A DNA stretch of 58,772 bases from Methanothrix sp. (lineage in GTDB: Archaea > Halobacteriota > Methanosarcinia > Methanotrichales > Methanotrichaceae): assembly GCA_026394565.1 (NCBI GenBank), contig JAPKYA010000036.1, positions 1 to 58,772 of the forward strand. Reading direction: 5' to 3'. Each line of letters begins with the position of its first letter. Within the stretch, counting starts at the first letter, position 1. A program made the translations under genes and the position numbers. Below, one piece after another: positions 32,192 through 41,525 of the stretch. The notes under the pieces were generated by a model. It was not told the DNA's origin and did no database searches. It saw nothing but the letters and a program-made list of their open reading frames with translations.

Positions 32192-34495
32192 CTATCGGGT
32201 ATTGCAGGGAATGGTGAAATAGAATGTGGAGCCTTTCCTAGGCTCGGACTCAACCCAGATGTGACCATCGTGTCGTTCCACTATCTTTTTAGCTATGGCC
32301 AGGCCAATGCCTGTGCCCGAGTACTCCTCGTGGGTATGAAGACGTTGAAATATCTCAAATATGCGATCCTTGTATTTGGAATCAATTCCGATGCCATTGT
32401 CCCGAATGGAAAAAATCCAATCATTTCCGCTCATAATGGCTGATATCTCTACATGAGGAGCTTCATCTCCATGGAACTTCAGGGCATTCCCGATGAGATT
32501 TTGAAATAGTTGAGTCATTTGCTGTTCATCAGCAACGATTGAGGGCATTTCCTCATATGTGACCGTGCCCCTGGACTCCTCCAGAACATACCTGAGATCT
32601 TGCATAGCCCTCTGCAATGCATCCTCAATTTTCATGGGGCGCAGCGGCTCTCTCCTGGTGTTTACCCTTGAATATGTCAATAGATCGTTAATGAGCTGCT
32701 GCATTCGTTTCGTTCCGCCGACGATAAAGCCTATGAACTCGTCCGCATCCTGATCGAGCATTCCCTGATAACGCTTCTGCAGAAGCTGTACAAAGCGGGT
32801 TATTGTGCGAAGCGGCTCTTGCAGATCATGAGAGGCGATATAGGCAAAATGCTCCAGATCTTGATTGGAGCGCGTCAGGTCCGTCGTTTTCCTGGACAGC
32901 TCCTTTTCCATCCGCTTGCGCTCGGTTATGTCCTGCATCACTCCCACGATGCCCGCCACATCGCCTGCATAATTATTGAAGGTCGCTTTGGCAAATAGAA
33001 AAACTCGCCGGACTCCGTCCGCGCACTGCACCGGCATCTCGAACACCTGGACAGACCTCTCCTGGAATAGCCTCTCATCCATCTCGCAATATCTATCTGC
33101 CAGGTCGGCCGGGATGACATCCCTTAGGTCGTAGACCGACTTGCCCATGATGCTCTCTTTAGAAAGACCTATGATCTGGCGGGCAAAAGATTCATTGCAG
33201 CCAATGTAGCGGCCCAGTCGGTCTTTGTAAAAGATGGGACTGGGAATGGTGTTGATCAGAATCTCCAGAAATCTCAGGCTGCTTTGCAGCTCTTCTTTTG
33301 CTCTCTTGCTCTCGGTGATATCATCGCCGGAAGAAAGGGTACCTGTTATATTTCCTGCCTCGTCTCTTAAAATGGTGTTATGCCAGGCAACAATTCGCTC
33401 CTCGCCGTCCCGGGTCAATACCTTGCCCTCTACATACCTGACCGGATCAATAATCCCGGCCATTAAAAGATCAAATATCTCTTCAACATCCTCCTTTACC
33501 TGCTCCGGCAAAAACCGGCTAAACCAGTTCATACCTATAATCTCATCTTCACGGTATCCCAGCAAATGACAACCGGCCTGGTTGACCAGACTTACTGTAT
33601 GGTCGGAACTGATGGAGATAATTATTGTCCCCACAATATCAAGATACAGATGGGCCAGTTCTTTCTCTTGTCGCAGTGCCTCCTCCGCTTGCATACGAGA
33701 GGTTACATCCACAATGATGTCTTGGTAGTGGGTAATCTCTCCCGAAGGGTTCTGTCTAACTGTGGTCCTATCCTCCACCCAGCGTATCTGACCATCTTTA
33801 GTAATTATCCGGTAATTCTGGACAAATTTGCCGTCATCCTGGACGGTATGTTGGCAGACCTCATTCTCAATCCTCCTCAAGTCGTCGGGATGTATGATGT
33901 CCGCGTAATGGATTCTTCCCGAGATGAAATCGTCTGCAGAGTAGCCGAATATATTTACGTTCTCTGAGACCATCTCCACCGGCCATCCCACCTCATTGCG
34001 CCAAAGTAAGACGACTATAGGACTACGGTTTACTATGTCCTCTAGATCCTTGCGCCGCTCATACTCTCTGCGCAGCGCCTCCTCAGTCCTCCTTTTCTCC
34101 TCTCGCAGCCCTCTCTGCTCCAGAGCCCTGACTACTGCCTGACCTAGCCGTGCCATCCGGTCCTTGAGCAGGTAGTCGGAGGCTCCTTGCTTCATGAACT
34201 CAACTGCCACATCCTCAGTTATGGCCCCACTGATCACTATAAATGGTATATCCAGCTTCTGCATCTGCATAAGCTGCAGGGCCAGAAAGGCATCGAACTG
34301 AGGTAGATTGTAATCCGACAGGATCAGATCCGGGTCCGATCCGAGGGCAGTTAGATACTGGTTCTCAGTATCCACGCGCATCCAATCCGGCATAAAGCCT
34401 GCCTGCTTCAACTCATGAATCATCAGCTGTGCATCGGATTCTACATCCTCCAATATCAGGACTTTGAGCGCGCGGGTCATGGTCAATCCCATCAT
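32192..34495 (-). CDS. Hybrid sensor histidine kinase: receiver, three PAS domains, HisKA, ATPase
   Basis: 767 residues (an ATG five codons later, at 34480, also fits). Receiver domain residues 9-125 with phospho-Asp in LILSDYNLP. PAS/PAC domains follow at about 150-270, 280-400 and 410-530. HisKA carries the phospho-His in FAYIASHDLQEPLR; the ATPase has N box NLIGNALKF, G1 IRDNGIGID and G2 GTGIGLAIAKKI. No membrane segment, so it is a cytoplasmic sensor. An N-terminal receiver on a kinase is a common methanogen architecture; the cognate output is unknown. The gene lies next to remnants of another regulator and kinase. Confidence 0.9.
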   Translation of the reverse strand: MMGLTMTRALKVLILEDVESDAQLMIHELKQAGFMPDWMRVDTENQYLTALGSDPDLILSDYNLPQFDAFLALQLMQMQKLDIPFIVISGAITEDVAVEFMKQGASDYLLKDRMARLGQAVVRALEQRGLREEKRRTEEALRREYERRKDLEDIVNRSPIVVLLWRNEVGWPVEMVSENVNIFGYSADDFISGRIHYADIIHPDDLRRIENEVCQHTVQDDGKFVQNYRIITKDGQIRWVEDRTTVRQNPSGEITHYQDIIVDVTSRMQAEEALRQEKELAHLYLDIVGTIIISISSDHTVSLVNQAGCHLLGYREDEIIGMNWFSRFLPEQVKEDVEEIFDLLMAGIIDPVRYVEGKVLTRDGEERIVAWHNTILRDEAGNITGTLSSGDDITESKRAKEELQSSLRFLEILINTIPSPIFYKDRLGRYIGCNESFARQIIGLSKESIMGKSVYDLRDVIPADLADRYCEMDERLFQERSVQVFEMPVQCADGVRRVFLFAKATFNNYAGDVAGIVGVMQDITERKRMEKELSRKTTDLTRSNQDLEHFAYIASHDLQEPLRTITRFVQLLQKRYQGMLDQDADEFIGFIVGGTKRMQQLINDLLTYSRVNTRREPLRPMKIEDALQRAMQDLRYVLEESRGTVTYEEMPSIVADEQQMTQLFQNLIGNALKFHGDEAPHVEISAIMSGNDWIFSIRDNGIGIDSKYKDRIFEIFQRLHTHEEYSGTGIGLAIAKKIVERHDGHIWVESEPRKGSTFYFTIPCNTR

Positions 34496-34496
34496 T

Positions 34497-34714
34497 AAGT
34501 GTAGCTATCTACAATATCCCGGTCCTCTTTGGATGAGTTGGGAACGACGACGGGGATCTCTTGGGTATGAGGATCTTCTCGGATCTTTCGCAGAACTTCT
34601 TTCCGGTCCACCAGCGGAAGCTTCAGATCCAACAGTATCAGCTCCACATCGCTGGAGTTGTCCTCTACCCAATAAGATCTCGACCGACATGCTCATGGAC
34701 TTATCATTGTTCAT
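34497..34714 (-). pseudogene. Remnant of a response regulator
   Basis: The minus strand reads SMSVEILLG, then in another frame [38 protein letters not shown] and [12 protein letters not shown]. The first Asp pocket (EDN) is joined directly to the phospho-Asp strand (LLDLKLP), so about 40 residues are deleted and the frame is broken. No C-terminal part remains. Confidence 0.65.
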
Positions 34715-34727
34715 AAGGATTCGCCTC

Positions 34728-35056
34728 CAGCCAGGGTGAAATAAAATGTGGCACGTTTATTTACCTCAGCCTCTGCCCAAATGCGCCCTCCGGATAGGGC
34801 GCGAAAAGACCCCGAAGATCTTGCCTGAATAATGCATATCGAAGCCTATGCAGATGTCTTTAGCGAAATAGGTCGTCTTTTCCTCATTATTAATATTACC
34901 TATCTCGATCTGTGACCCCTCTTTCTTGCGGGTGAACTTGAATGAGACGGCGTTGCTTCGCACCAGATTCAAGTAGTGCTGAGCATCCGGGGAAAGCTCT
35001 GATAGGAACTCTTCCAGGAGAATGCGCGAGAAGCCGTCCACCGCCCACAAGGGTGC
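34728..35056 (-). pseudogene. Remnant of a histidine kinase
   Basis: Reads DGFSRILLEEFLSELSPDAQHYLNLVRSNA (HisKA end), then jumps to FKFTRKKEGSQIEIG and IGFDMHYSGKIFGVF (ATPase G1 region, Asp-Asn lost) and, after a frameshift, GGRIWAEAEVNK and TFYFTLAGG. The phospho-His and N box are deleted. Together with the regulator remnant it is a decayed two-component pair. Confidence 0.7.
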
Positions 35057-35256
35057 CTGCCGATCATAGATGAGGGCAGCAGCCTATGAGAACCACTGCT
35101 GCGGCCAGAATGCGAGAGATTCTCTCGTCCAGGTAGCAAAGGATGCTACAGGTAAAAAGTATTTATCGATGGAAGGTGAGTAGGGTGAGCAAGGATACAT
35201 GGGCCAGGGTGAATTTACAGAAATTTCGGCACACGGCCTTTTACATAGGAATGAGA

Positions 35257-35502
35257 ATGGCAAGACGGGATAAATTGGACATTATATGTGATCTCCTTTC
35301 CCTATGCAAAAATAAGGAAATGAGAAAAACGAGGATCGCATATGCATTGAACCTTAATTTCCAGAAAGCCAGCGAATACTTGGATTGGTCGATCAGCCAT
35401 GATCTTGTGCATGAAGAAAAGAATGGTTATAAAACCACTCCCGCCGGAGATGCTCTGCAGGCAAATCTGGAAGAACTCGGCCAAGATCCGGCAGAGAAGT
35501 GA
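35257..35502 (+). CDS. Winged-helix DNA-binding protein (HTH_45-like)
   Basis: 81 residues from the ATG at 35257 (AGGA six bases upstream); longer starts at 35251 or 35143 are possible. RDKLDIICDLLSLCKNKEMRKTRIAYALNLNFQKASEYLDWSI and LVHEEKNGYKTTPAGDALQ follow the ArsR-type/HTH_45 pattern widespread in methanogens as stand-alone regulators. The stop overlaps the GTG of the upstream reading of the surface protein gene, so it may regulate and be co-transcribed with that gene. Confidence 0.75.
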   Translation: MARRDKLDIICDLLSLCKNKEMRKTRIAYALNLNFQKASEYLDWSISHDLVHEEKNGYKTTPAGDALQANLEELGQDPAEK

Positions 35503-35537
35503 AATCCTTTCGCGACCGGATTGAATGGAATCTGGAA

Positions 35538-38500
35538 ATGAAACAGGTAGCAAATCTTTTGATATTGTGTTATTGTTGCTCCTTGGTCAGTGTATATCCT
35601 AGCCTGGCGGTCGATATTAACCCCTACAAGTTGAGCATAGATCTCCCACGATCAGTTCTTTATGATCTGACCATTGCCATAACTCTTCCACGTGGATTGA
35701 TCTACGATAAAAATATGTACGCTACGCCAACCGACATAACCTCCGAGACGATAAGCTCGCCCAATGATGGAAGCAGAGATGCTGTAATTGCCTGGAAATT
35801 CGATAAAGTGGACAACACTGAAGATAGGGACTTATCTATCTATTTTCAGGCCATTGCGGCAAATACCATAGACAACCGGGATGGAGTTGTGCTTGGGTCA
35901 CTCAAGGCCGATCTGGTGGGAAAAGACAGCAGGGGGATGCGCATAACCGGATCTGCCGAATCGACTGCTGTCCGAATAGTAGAACCAGATCTAGAAATTG
36001 TCAAAAGTTCCAGTCCGACATCTGCCAGAGCCGGAGAATTTATCACCTACACCATATCTATTTTTCACTCCTCGAACAGCCACGCAGAAGCCTACGACGT
36101 AGACATCCTTGATGTATTGCCCCTAAATACGGCCTATTCTCCAGGGTCCTTCAAAGTCATCTCCGGACCTTCGGCAACTTTCGAATTGGGTCAGACCCTT
36201 CGGATTCATTTCGCCAAATTGGCCCGCGATTGGAGTGCCAATAATAGAGTTCTGTTCAGTTTCACGGCAAAAATCCTGGATAGTGTCAAAGTAGGAGATA
36301 TAATAAAAAATGATGCAGAGCTTACCTGGGCCAGCGCGCCCGGCGACCATCCACAGAGAAGGACGGGTGCCGGTGGATTGAATTATTATCTGAAAAGCAC
36401 CTCCTCATCAATAAGGATCGTCGGCCTCTTTGTTATCAAAGAATGCCGCCCTAAGCCGGTAGAAGCCGGCAACCAGCTAACTTATAAAATAAAATATAAT
36501 AATGATGGCGCTGATCTGCATGGTGTTGTGATCAAGGAGACGTATGACCGCAAACTTGTAAAATTCGAATCTTCAGACCCGCCACCTGATATGGGGACAG
36601 ACGACCAATGGACGCTGGGAGAATTGAAGAGCGGGTCGCATGGAGAGCTGCTGGTTTATGTGCAGGTCAATTCTTCGGCTCAGGAAGGAACTATGTTGAA
36701 AAACTTGGTCAATATATCCAGCAACGAACGCATAAATGCATCTGCAGAAAACACCACGACCATAAAGAATGCAAAATCTCTGACCATAATAAAAGAGGCC
36801 TCTAAGACGTTGATCAGCCAAGGTAGCCCCGATCTGCAGTATACTATTACTCTGAAGAATAATGACGTAAAAAAAGCTACAAATGTAACAGTAACAGATA
36901 TCATCGATGCCAATCTAAACTACATTCTTTCCAGTTCACTTCCCAACAGAATCCTTGGCCGGTCATACCACTGGGACGTTTCAGATTTAGAGCCGGGAGA
37001 TGAAAGGACCATAGAAATCACCACCCGCCTCAAGCCAAAAGCGGAGTTGACTGATGGCAAATTAGAAAAAGTCTATAATCTATATAGAGTAGAGTCCAAT
37101 CAAAGCATAGGAAATTTCAAGATCCTTGAGACCGAAGTCATGCATTCCCTCTTCATCGTCAAGAAGGCGGAGAAGAGATCCTACTCTTCCGGGGAGCTGA
37201 TAAATTACACCATATTTTATGGCAACAGCCAGAATCAACCGGCTACAAATGTAAAGATATTTGATAAGCTTCCCGATGTGGAGTTCTTATTTGCAGATCC
37301 ATCACCCAGTTCCTTAGGTGGTAACCTGCTCAAATGGGATATTGGGGAGCTTTCCGCCAGGACCAATAATTCGATATCATTGACGGTGAGGCTAAGAAAG
37401 AGGCCTGAGATGAAATTTCAGGAGAGAGGGTCCATAAGCGGAGTAGGTTATGTCTACACTCGTAGTAGGCTCTCGACGGACACAGAGCCGCATTTCCTAA
37501 CGAACTACGTCAATATTACAGGCTCTTACGGCATAGGGCCGGATAATGAAGTGCAGTATAATGATTCCAGCTCCGATAGCGTGGCAATCGGAGACAACAT
37601 CGGAACGGAAGTAGGAATGGACGAACACGGCAGTGGATATTATCATAATGATCAGACGATATCGTTAAACAACACCAACCGCAGCATAATTCTGGATAAG
37701 CAGATAAATGTGAAGCACGCAGATATAAGTCTCAGCCTGCTCAAAGGCAGAAATCTATCATTCAATTCTCCCTGGCATGAACATACCTACGCCAAAAACC
37801 AGGTCAGAGATGAGAGCATCTCAAAGACGCATCTTTATGCCGATTCAATTAACGAGAGTATTCACCTTCAGGCGGATGAGAACCAGACGGTTTACAGATC
37901 CATAGACGAATCCAACAAGAGCCTGACAAGGTTATCCTACAAATCGAATGTCAGTGAGATCAGCGAGGAGTATCAGGGAAGTTTCAAAACCACTCAGTCT
38001 CTCACATCCTACGGATCTGATAGGATTTATGACAAGTATTCTTCCGGGATGGGGTTCGTATCCTCAGACAAGAGGATAGAGGGAAAACAGAGATCTTACG
38101 AGTATGGGAGCGGGTCATATAATTCAAGCGAGGTCATAGGCAGAGGCATCATTTACAAGATGCTGGATGCGGCACAATTCCCCACAGATCATTACGCAGG
38201 CAAATGGAATGAGGGCATGAGCACGAAGGACTCGAAATTCAATTCATCGATAAGCGAGAGGATCAGCCAGGCAGATCAAATCGAGAAGGAAGCGATAATG
38301 GGCCCGTCCTCTCTTTCCGTGACCAGCAATTTGACCGGCACGGCTTCAACGAAATTTAAAATTCAAAACGGTCCGAAGCGATCTGAAGAATTGCTGATGG
38401 AACAATTCTTTAGCGGCACCTTCAGGCTGGACTATGCACTCAGCATACAACTTGGCCCCAAATACCTTTACCCCCACTTAAACCTGACAAAGACGGCTTT

Positions 38501-39032
38501 GAAACAGGATGAGAGCACTGTCCTGTTCCGAATCAACATAACTAACGACGGCAACAAGACCCTCGGGCCGGTAGAAGTCATGGACATCATGCCTGCCGGC
38601 ATGATATTCGTCAATTCAAGCCTCATGCCAAGCGTCGTTGGCCAAAATGTGAGCTGGACATTGCTATCGCTCTCCATTGGGCAGATGCAAACCATCGACC
38701 TGAGGGCCAGGTTGAGGGATACTTCATACCCCTACCAAAACCGCGTGATTGCCGTTGGCAAATACGGAAAGGAGATTGTGACTGCAGAGGCCTCCGTCAT
38801 TGTCGTTCTGGACTGGCTGCCCTGCTGTCTCCAGTACATTCGCCCTGCTAAGAGACTGATACAGGATAACGAATCCCTGTCATTTTTCAGCGGTATTTGG
38901 AAAGTGCCCGGCTGCATGGGGATAAATGGGACAGGATTCGATTGTGAGCAATACATCGACGAGTACTACAACAACGCGGAGAGTGCATGTCATGATTGTC
39001 TCTTTGATGCATCTCTTCCTGAAGTCGTCTAG
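35538..39032 (+). CDS. Large secreted protein with DUF11 (TIGR01451) repeats
   Basis: 1164 residues from the ATG at 35538; signal peptide QVANLLILCYCCSLVSVYPSLA. Five DUF11-type Ig-like repeats: DLEIVKSSSP (near 140), LFVIKECRPKP (about 290), SLTIIKEASKT (about 405), LFIVKKAEKRS (about 535) and LNLTKTALKQD (about 975). Between repeats four and five is a 310-residue insert, Ser/Asn/Gly/Tyr-rich, with many N-x-S/T sequons and no repeat signature. The C-terminus has a Cys-rich tail (CCLQY, CMG, CEQY, CHDC). No membrane anchor, so attachment is by another protein. Likely cell-surface or sheath structural protein. First member of the surface cluster. Confidence 0.8.
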   Translation: MKQVANLLILCYCCSLVSVYPSLAVDINPYKLSIDLPRSVLYDLTIAITLPRGLIYDKNMYATPTDITSETISSPNDGSRDAVIAWKFDKVDNTEDRDLSIYFQAIAANTIDNRDGVVLGSLKADLVGKDSRGMRITGSAESTAVRIVEPDLEIVKSSSPTSARAGEFITYTISIFHSSNSHAEAYDVDILDVLPLNTAYSPGSFKVISGPSATFELGQTLRIHFAKLARDWSANNRVLFSFTAKILDSVKVGDIIKNDAELTWASAPGDHPQRRTGAGGLNYYLKSTSSSIRIVGLFVIKECRPKPVEAGNQLTYKIKYNNDGADLHGVVIKETYDRKLVKFESSDPPPDMGTDDQWTLGELKSGSHGELLVYVQVNSSAQEGTMLKNLVNISSNERINASAENTTTIKNAKSLTIIKEASKTLISQGSPDLQYTITLKNNDVKKATNVTVTDIIDANLNYILSSSLPNRILGRSYHWDVSDLEPGDERTIEITTRLKPKAELTDGKLEKVYNLYRVESNQSIGNFKILETEVMHSLFIVKKAEKRSYSSGELINYTIFYGNSQNQPATNVKIFDKLPDVEFLFADPSPSSLGGNLLKWDIGELSARTNNSISLTVRLRKRPEMKFQERGSISGVGYVYTRSRLSTDTEPHFLTNYVNITGSYGIGPDNEVQYNDSSSDSVAIGDNIGTEVGMDEHGSGYYHNDQTISLNNTNRSIILDKQINVKHADISLSLLKGRNLSFNSPWHEHTYAKNQVRDESISKTHLYADSINESIHLQADENQTVYRSIDESNKSLTRLSYKSNVSEISEEYQGSFKTTQSLTSYGSDRIYDKYSSGMGFVSSDKRIEGKQRSYEYGSGSYNSSEVIGRGIIYKMLDAAQFPTDHYAGKWNEGMSTKDSKFNSSISERISQADQIEKEAIMGPSSLSVTSNLTGTASTKFKIQNGPKRSEELLMEQFFSGTFRLDYALSIQLGPKYLYPHLNLTKTALKQDESTVLFRINITNDGNKTLGPVEVMDIMPAGMIFVNSSLMPSVVGQNVSWTLLSLSIGQMQTIDLRARLRDTSYPYQNRVIAVGKYGKEIVTAEASVIVVLDWLPCCLQYIRPAKRLIQDNESLSFFSGIWKVPGCMGINGTGFDCEQYIDEYYNNAESACHDCLFDASLPEVV

Positions 39033-39057
39033 ATTGGAAATCGCGAAGAGCCACTTT

Positions 39058-39573
39058 TTACGCCGCAGGGGATCCGGTAAAGGTGACAACCATGCGGTAC
39101 CTATTGCCGCTATCTATCGCATCTTTCTCTGTTACCTGCTGAACAAAAGAAAAATCGACCTCTTGAGGTGTGGAGCCCGTTCGAAGGCCGGACTTTATGG
39201 GACTTTCATCCATGTTGGGCAGGGTGACCGACTGGTCGGCCTTGACCATCATGGGAATGGAGAGCTTCCTGTTACCGTAGCATTTTCCGTTCCACTCCGT
39301 CATATGCCCGTCGGTGGCATTCTCTTCCTTCACGGTGATGATCCATGGAGCATTTGACCTGATTTGCAAACTGCTGTCTTTGGCATAGATTCCGGGCTCT
39401 GTGGGAGAAAGCTCCCATACGCACTCCTCCTGGGAGATGGAGACTTCTACCGAGGGCTTGACACATCCTTTGATCTGTATGGTATTGCCCTCGGCATAGG
39501 CTAATCCTGCTAAAGAGCTCAGAGCCAGCCCGATCATTATGCTCATCACCGCGAAAAACCAATGCCTCTGCAT
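39058..39573 (-). CDS. Small secreted beta-sandwich protein, paralogue 1 (WxL-like)
   Basis: 171 residues; signal peptide WFFAVMSIMIGLALSSLAGLAYA. Mature part: VEVSISQEECVWELSPTEPG, SNAPWIITVKEEN, DGHMTEWNGKCY, LSIPMMV and a final YRMVVTFTGSP. The same skeleton (Val-Trp-x-Leu-x-Pro, Pro-Trp, GHMTEWxG, YRxxLTxT) recurs in the genes at 41526 and partly at 40771. A core Trp strand and a terminal Tyr/Thr strand also characterise WxL-like folds. No anchor, so probably a surface subunit bound by the DUF916-like neighbour. Confidence 0.7.
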   Translation of the reverse strand: MQRHWFFAVMSIMIGLALSSLAGLAYAEGNTIQIKGCVKPSVEVSISQEECVWELSPTEPGIYAKDSSLQIRSNAPWIITVKEENATDGHMTEWNGKCYGNRKLSIPMMVKADQSVTLPNMDESPIKSGLRTGSTPQEVDFSFVQQVTEKDAIDSGNRYRMVVTFTGSPAA

Positions 39574-39775
39574 ATTCGTCCCAAAATTGTATTAGGCCAG
39601 ATACTTATTTGCTTTAATCAGTATCTTGGGCGATAACTATATTAAAAGTTTTTGGTAGATAATTCAGAAACAATAATCAGTGGCTTAGGTGATTGTTGCA
39701 GGTATTGGGAAAAAAAATTAAAACCCAAAAAAATCGACTCAGCTCGCGAGAGCGCCTGAGGGCCGCTTCCCCGGT

Positions 39776-40591
39776 CTAAAGAGTGAAACTTGTCTCCTTT
39801 TCGGCCAGCACAGTTCCATCTTCCAGTTTCGCCGCGGCATTTACCTTGTAGGTGCCGGCTTTCAGAGCCGTAACTGGCAGGAAAGAGAATTCAATGGCCC
39901 TCGTCGAGGTTGGAATCACTGAAGAAAAGGATAGTGGTGCAGATGCTGTGGCCTGCAATATGCCATCTTTATCTGTCAAGGACGCATCCACCTTGACAAA
40001 GTAGTGATAGTTCCCTGTGTTTTTAAAGGATAGAGTCACATTCTGTTGTCGGCCGGAAATCGGCTCCTCCAGCTTTATATCGGTGATCTCCCCTTTCCGG
40101 ATCTGCTCTGTGCCGCCGATGGTGAGACGAACCGGAACATTGATGGCCAGGCTTACTCCTACTGTGCCTTTACCTTGCGGCTTGCTGTGGATGTTGACTA
40201 TGGCATATCTACCCCCGGCCCCCACATCCTGAGGGATATCTCCCGTCAGCATCACACTTTCCTGCTGGCCGGGATCGATATGGACGCCGGCGGGGGTGAC
40301 ATTAAGGAAAGGTCGGGCGGTGTAGGGGCTCGTATCTTTTTCAGGGGGAATCTCTTTGCTTCCTCCCCGAGGGGACTGGCCGTAGCCCATTACGTCGATC
40401 AAAATGTCCATAGGCGAGTCGCTATTCGATGTCTGCACTTTGATCTCCTTGCTGATATGCTCGCCGGGCGTTACATTCATCTCGATAATTGCGCCCTTAA
40501 CTGTCAGCCCTTCCGTGACGGATGAAATGGAAAGTGCCAGAAGGGCCTGGATAAGAATTAATTTAAGGATTAAACATCTATTGCAATTCAT
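39776..40591 (-). CDS. Secreted two-domain protein resembling WxL-interacting DUF916 proteins
   Basis: 271 residues from the ATG at 40591, chosen because GGGAGGA lies 5-6 bases upstream; signal peptide LILKLILIQALLALSISSVTEG. Domain 1 includes IEMNVTPGEHISKEIKVQTSNSDSP, FLNVTPAGVHIDPGQQESVML and PQDVGAGGRYAIVNIHS. Domain 2 includes QNVTLSFKNTGNYHYFVKVDASLTDKDG and LKAGTYKVNAAAKLEDGT. This order and the sulphur-free Ig-like strands are those of WxLIP proteins, which bind WxL surface proteins in Firmicutes. Unlike those it has no C-terminal membrane helix. Likely chaperone or binder for the three small proteins around it. TATA-like GTTTAAATAT precedes it near 40627-40636. Confidence 0.65.
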   Translation of the reverse strand: MNCNRCLILKLILIQALLALSISSVTEGLTVKGAIIEMNVTPGEHISKEIKVQTSNSDSPMDILIDVMGYGQSPRGGSKEIPPEKDTSPYTARPFLNVTPAGVHIDPGQQESVMLTGDIPQDVGAGGRYAIVNIHSKPQGKGTVGVSLAINVPVRLTIGGTEQIRKGEITDIKLEEPISGRQQNVTLSFKNTGNYHYFVKVDASLTDKDGILQATASAPLSFSSVIPTSTRAIEFSFLPVTALKAGTYKVNAAAKLEDGTVLAEKETSFTL

Positions 40592-40770
40592 ATCAAATCC
40601 TCCCACGGATTGTGGGGATTATCAATATTTAAACGATTTGGTGAAGTTAGTGGGAGATCTTGTCGGAGGTAAAAAAGAATAGGGGGGAAAGGTGCACCCC
40701 CCGGGGTCTTGGGAATAATTGCGCGATTATCAAAAATCACGCGACAATCATTTCCGAAGGTTGAAACTGT

Positions 40771-41280
40771 TTAGGCATATCCGGCTGTGAATGTGAGTGT
40801 GGTTCTGTATTCCTTGCTGGGCACGTCCTCCCAGGATACCGGCTGAGAGAAACCAAGAGCCACTCTATCTACACCCCTCTTATTGTCCGCCGTCCACATT
40901 GTATCCGGCTTTTCCATGTTGATCTCATATGTTTTGCCCCAATCCGGTGTGCCTGGTTTCAGTGTCATAAAGCCGGCCACTGTATTTGTTCCGTCGCTGA
41001 GTTTCTTGGGATCTGCTTTGACGTTTACAGCCCAAGAGTTCAGCATATTGGTGCTCACAAATACGCCCTTATCTATGGTCATACTATTATCGATAAGCGG
41101 GCTATGAGCCGGGTCGAGATCCCAGGTCAAACTCGGTGTTTTAACTTCGATGCTGAGGATCTCAGGCAATTGAGCGTTGATTGGTAGATTGGCATCCGAT
41201 GCCTGTACCGCCATGAATGCTCCGTTTATTGTCAACAGAACAACAAAGAGCTTTAAGAGATTGCGCATTACATTTTTCAT
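40771..41280 (-). CDS. Small secreted beta-sandwich protein, paralogue 2 (WxL-like)
   Basis: 169 residues; signal peptide NLLKLFVVLLTINGAFMAVQA. Mature: LSIEVKTPSLTWDLDPAHSP (Trp-Asp-Leu-x-Pro as in the neighbours), LNSWAVNVKAD and the end WEDVPSKEYRTTLTFTAGYA. The pattern W-x-L then S-W-x-V-x-V and a final Y-x-x-x-L-T-F-T strand shows relation to the genes at 39058 and 41526. No Cys. The start is preceded by AGGAGAAAA. Probably an abundant surface or pilus-like subunit. Confidence 0.65.
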   Translation of the reverse strand: MKNVMRNLLKLFVVLLTINGAFMAVQASDANLPINAQLPEILSIEVKTPSLTWDLDPAHSPLIDNSMTIDKGVFVSTNMLNSWAVNVKADPKKLSDGTNTVAGFMTLKPGTPDWGKTYEINMEKPDTMWTADNKRGVDRVALGFSQPVSWEDVPSKEYRTTLTFTAGYA

Positions 41281-41491
41281 TACAGTTTTCTCCTGAATAT
41301 GATTTTTTACATCATTCCTTACTCCTGCCCTTTTCCATGCAAGAATATAAATTGAGAAGAAACGAGATGAAACCTTAGTGGTGGTAAGAATCTATTAAAA
41401 ACAGTATTTTAAGTTACTAATTTAGCATAATACTGTTATCAAATCCTTAGTGCTTGCAGGGCAAAACCGATGGCAAAAATATTGGCACATA

Positions 41492-41500
41492 GTATAAATA
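41492..41500 (+). promoter_or_regulatory. TATA box of a probably leaderless gene
   Basis: GTATAAATA lies 26-34 bases before the ATG at 41526 and no ribosome site is seen, so transcription probably starts at or just before the initiation codon. Confidence 0.5.
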
Positions 41501-41525
41501 ATATTGCTCATCAAAGACATCTTCA

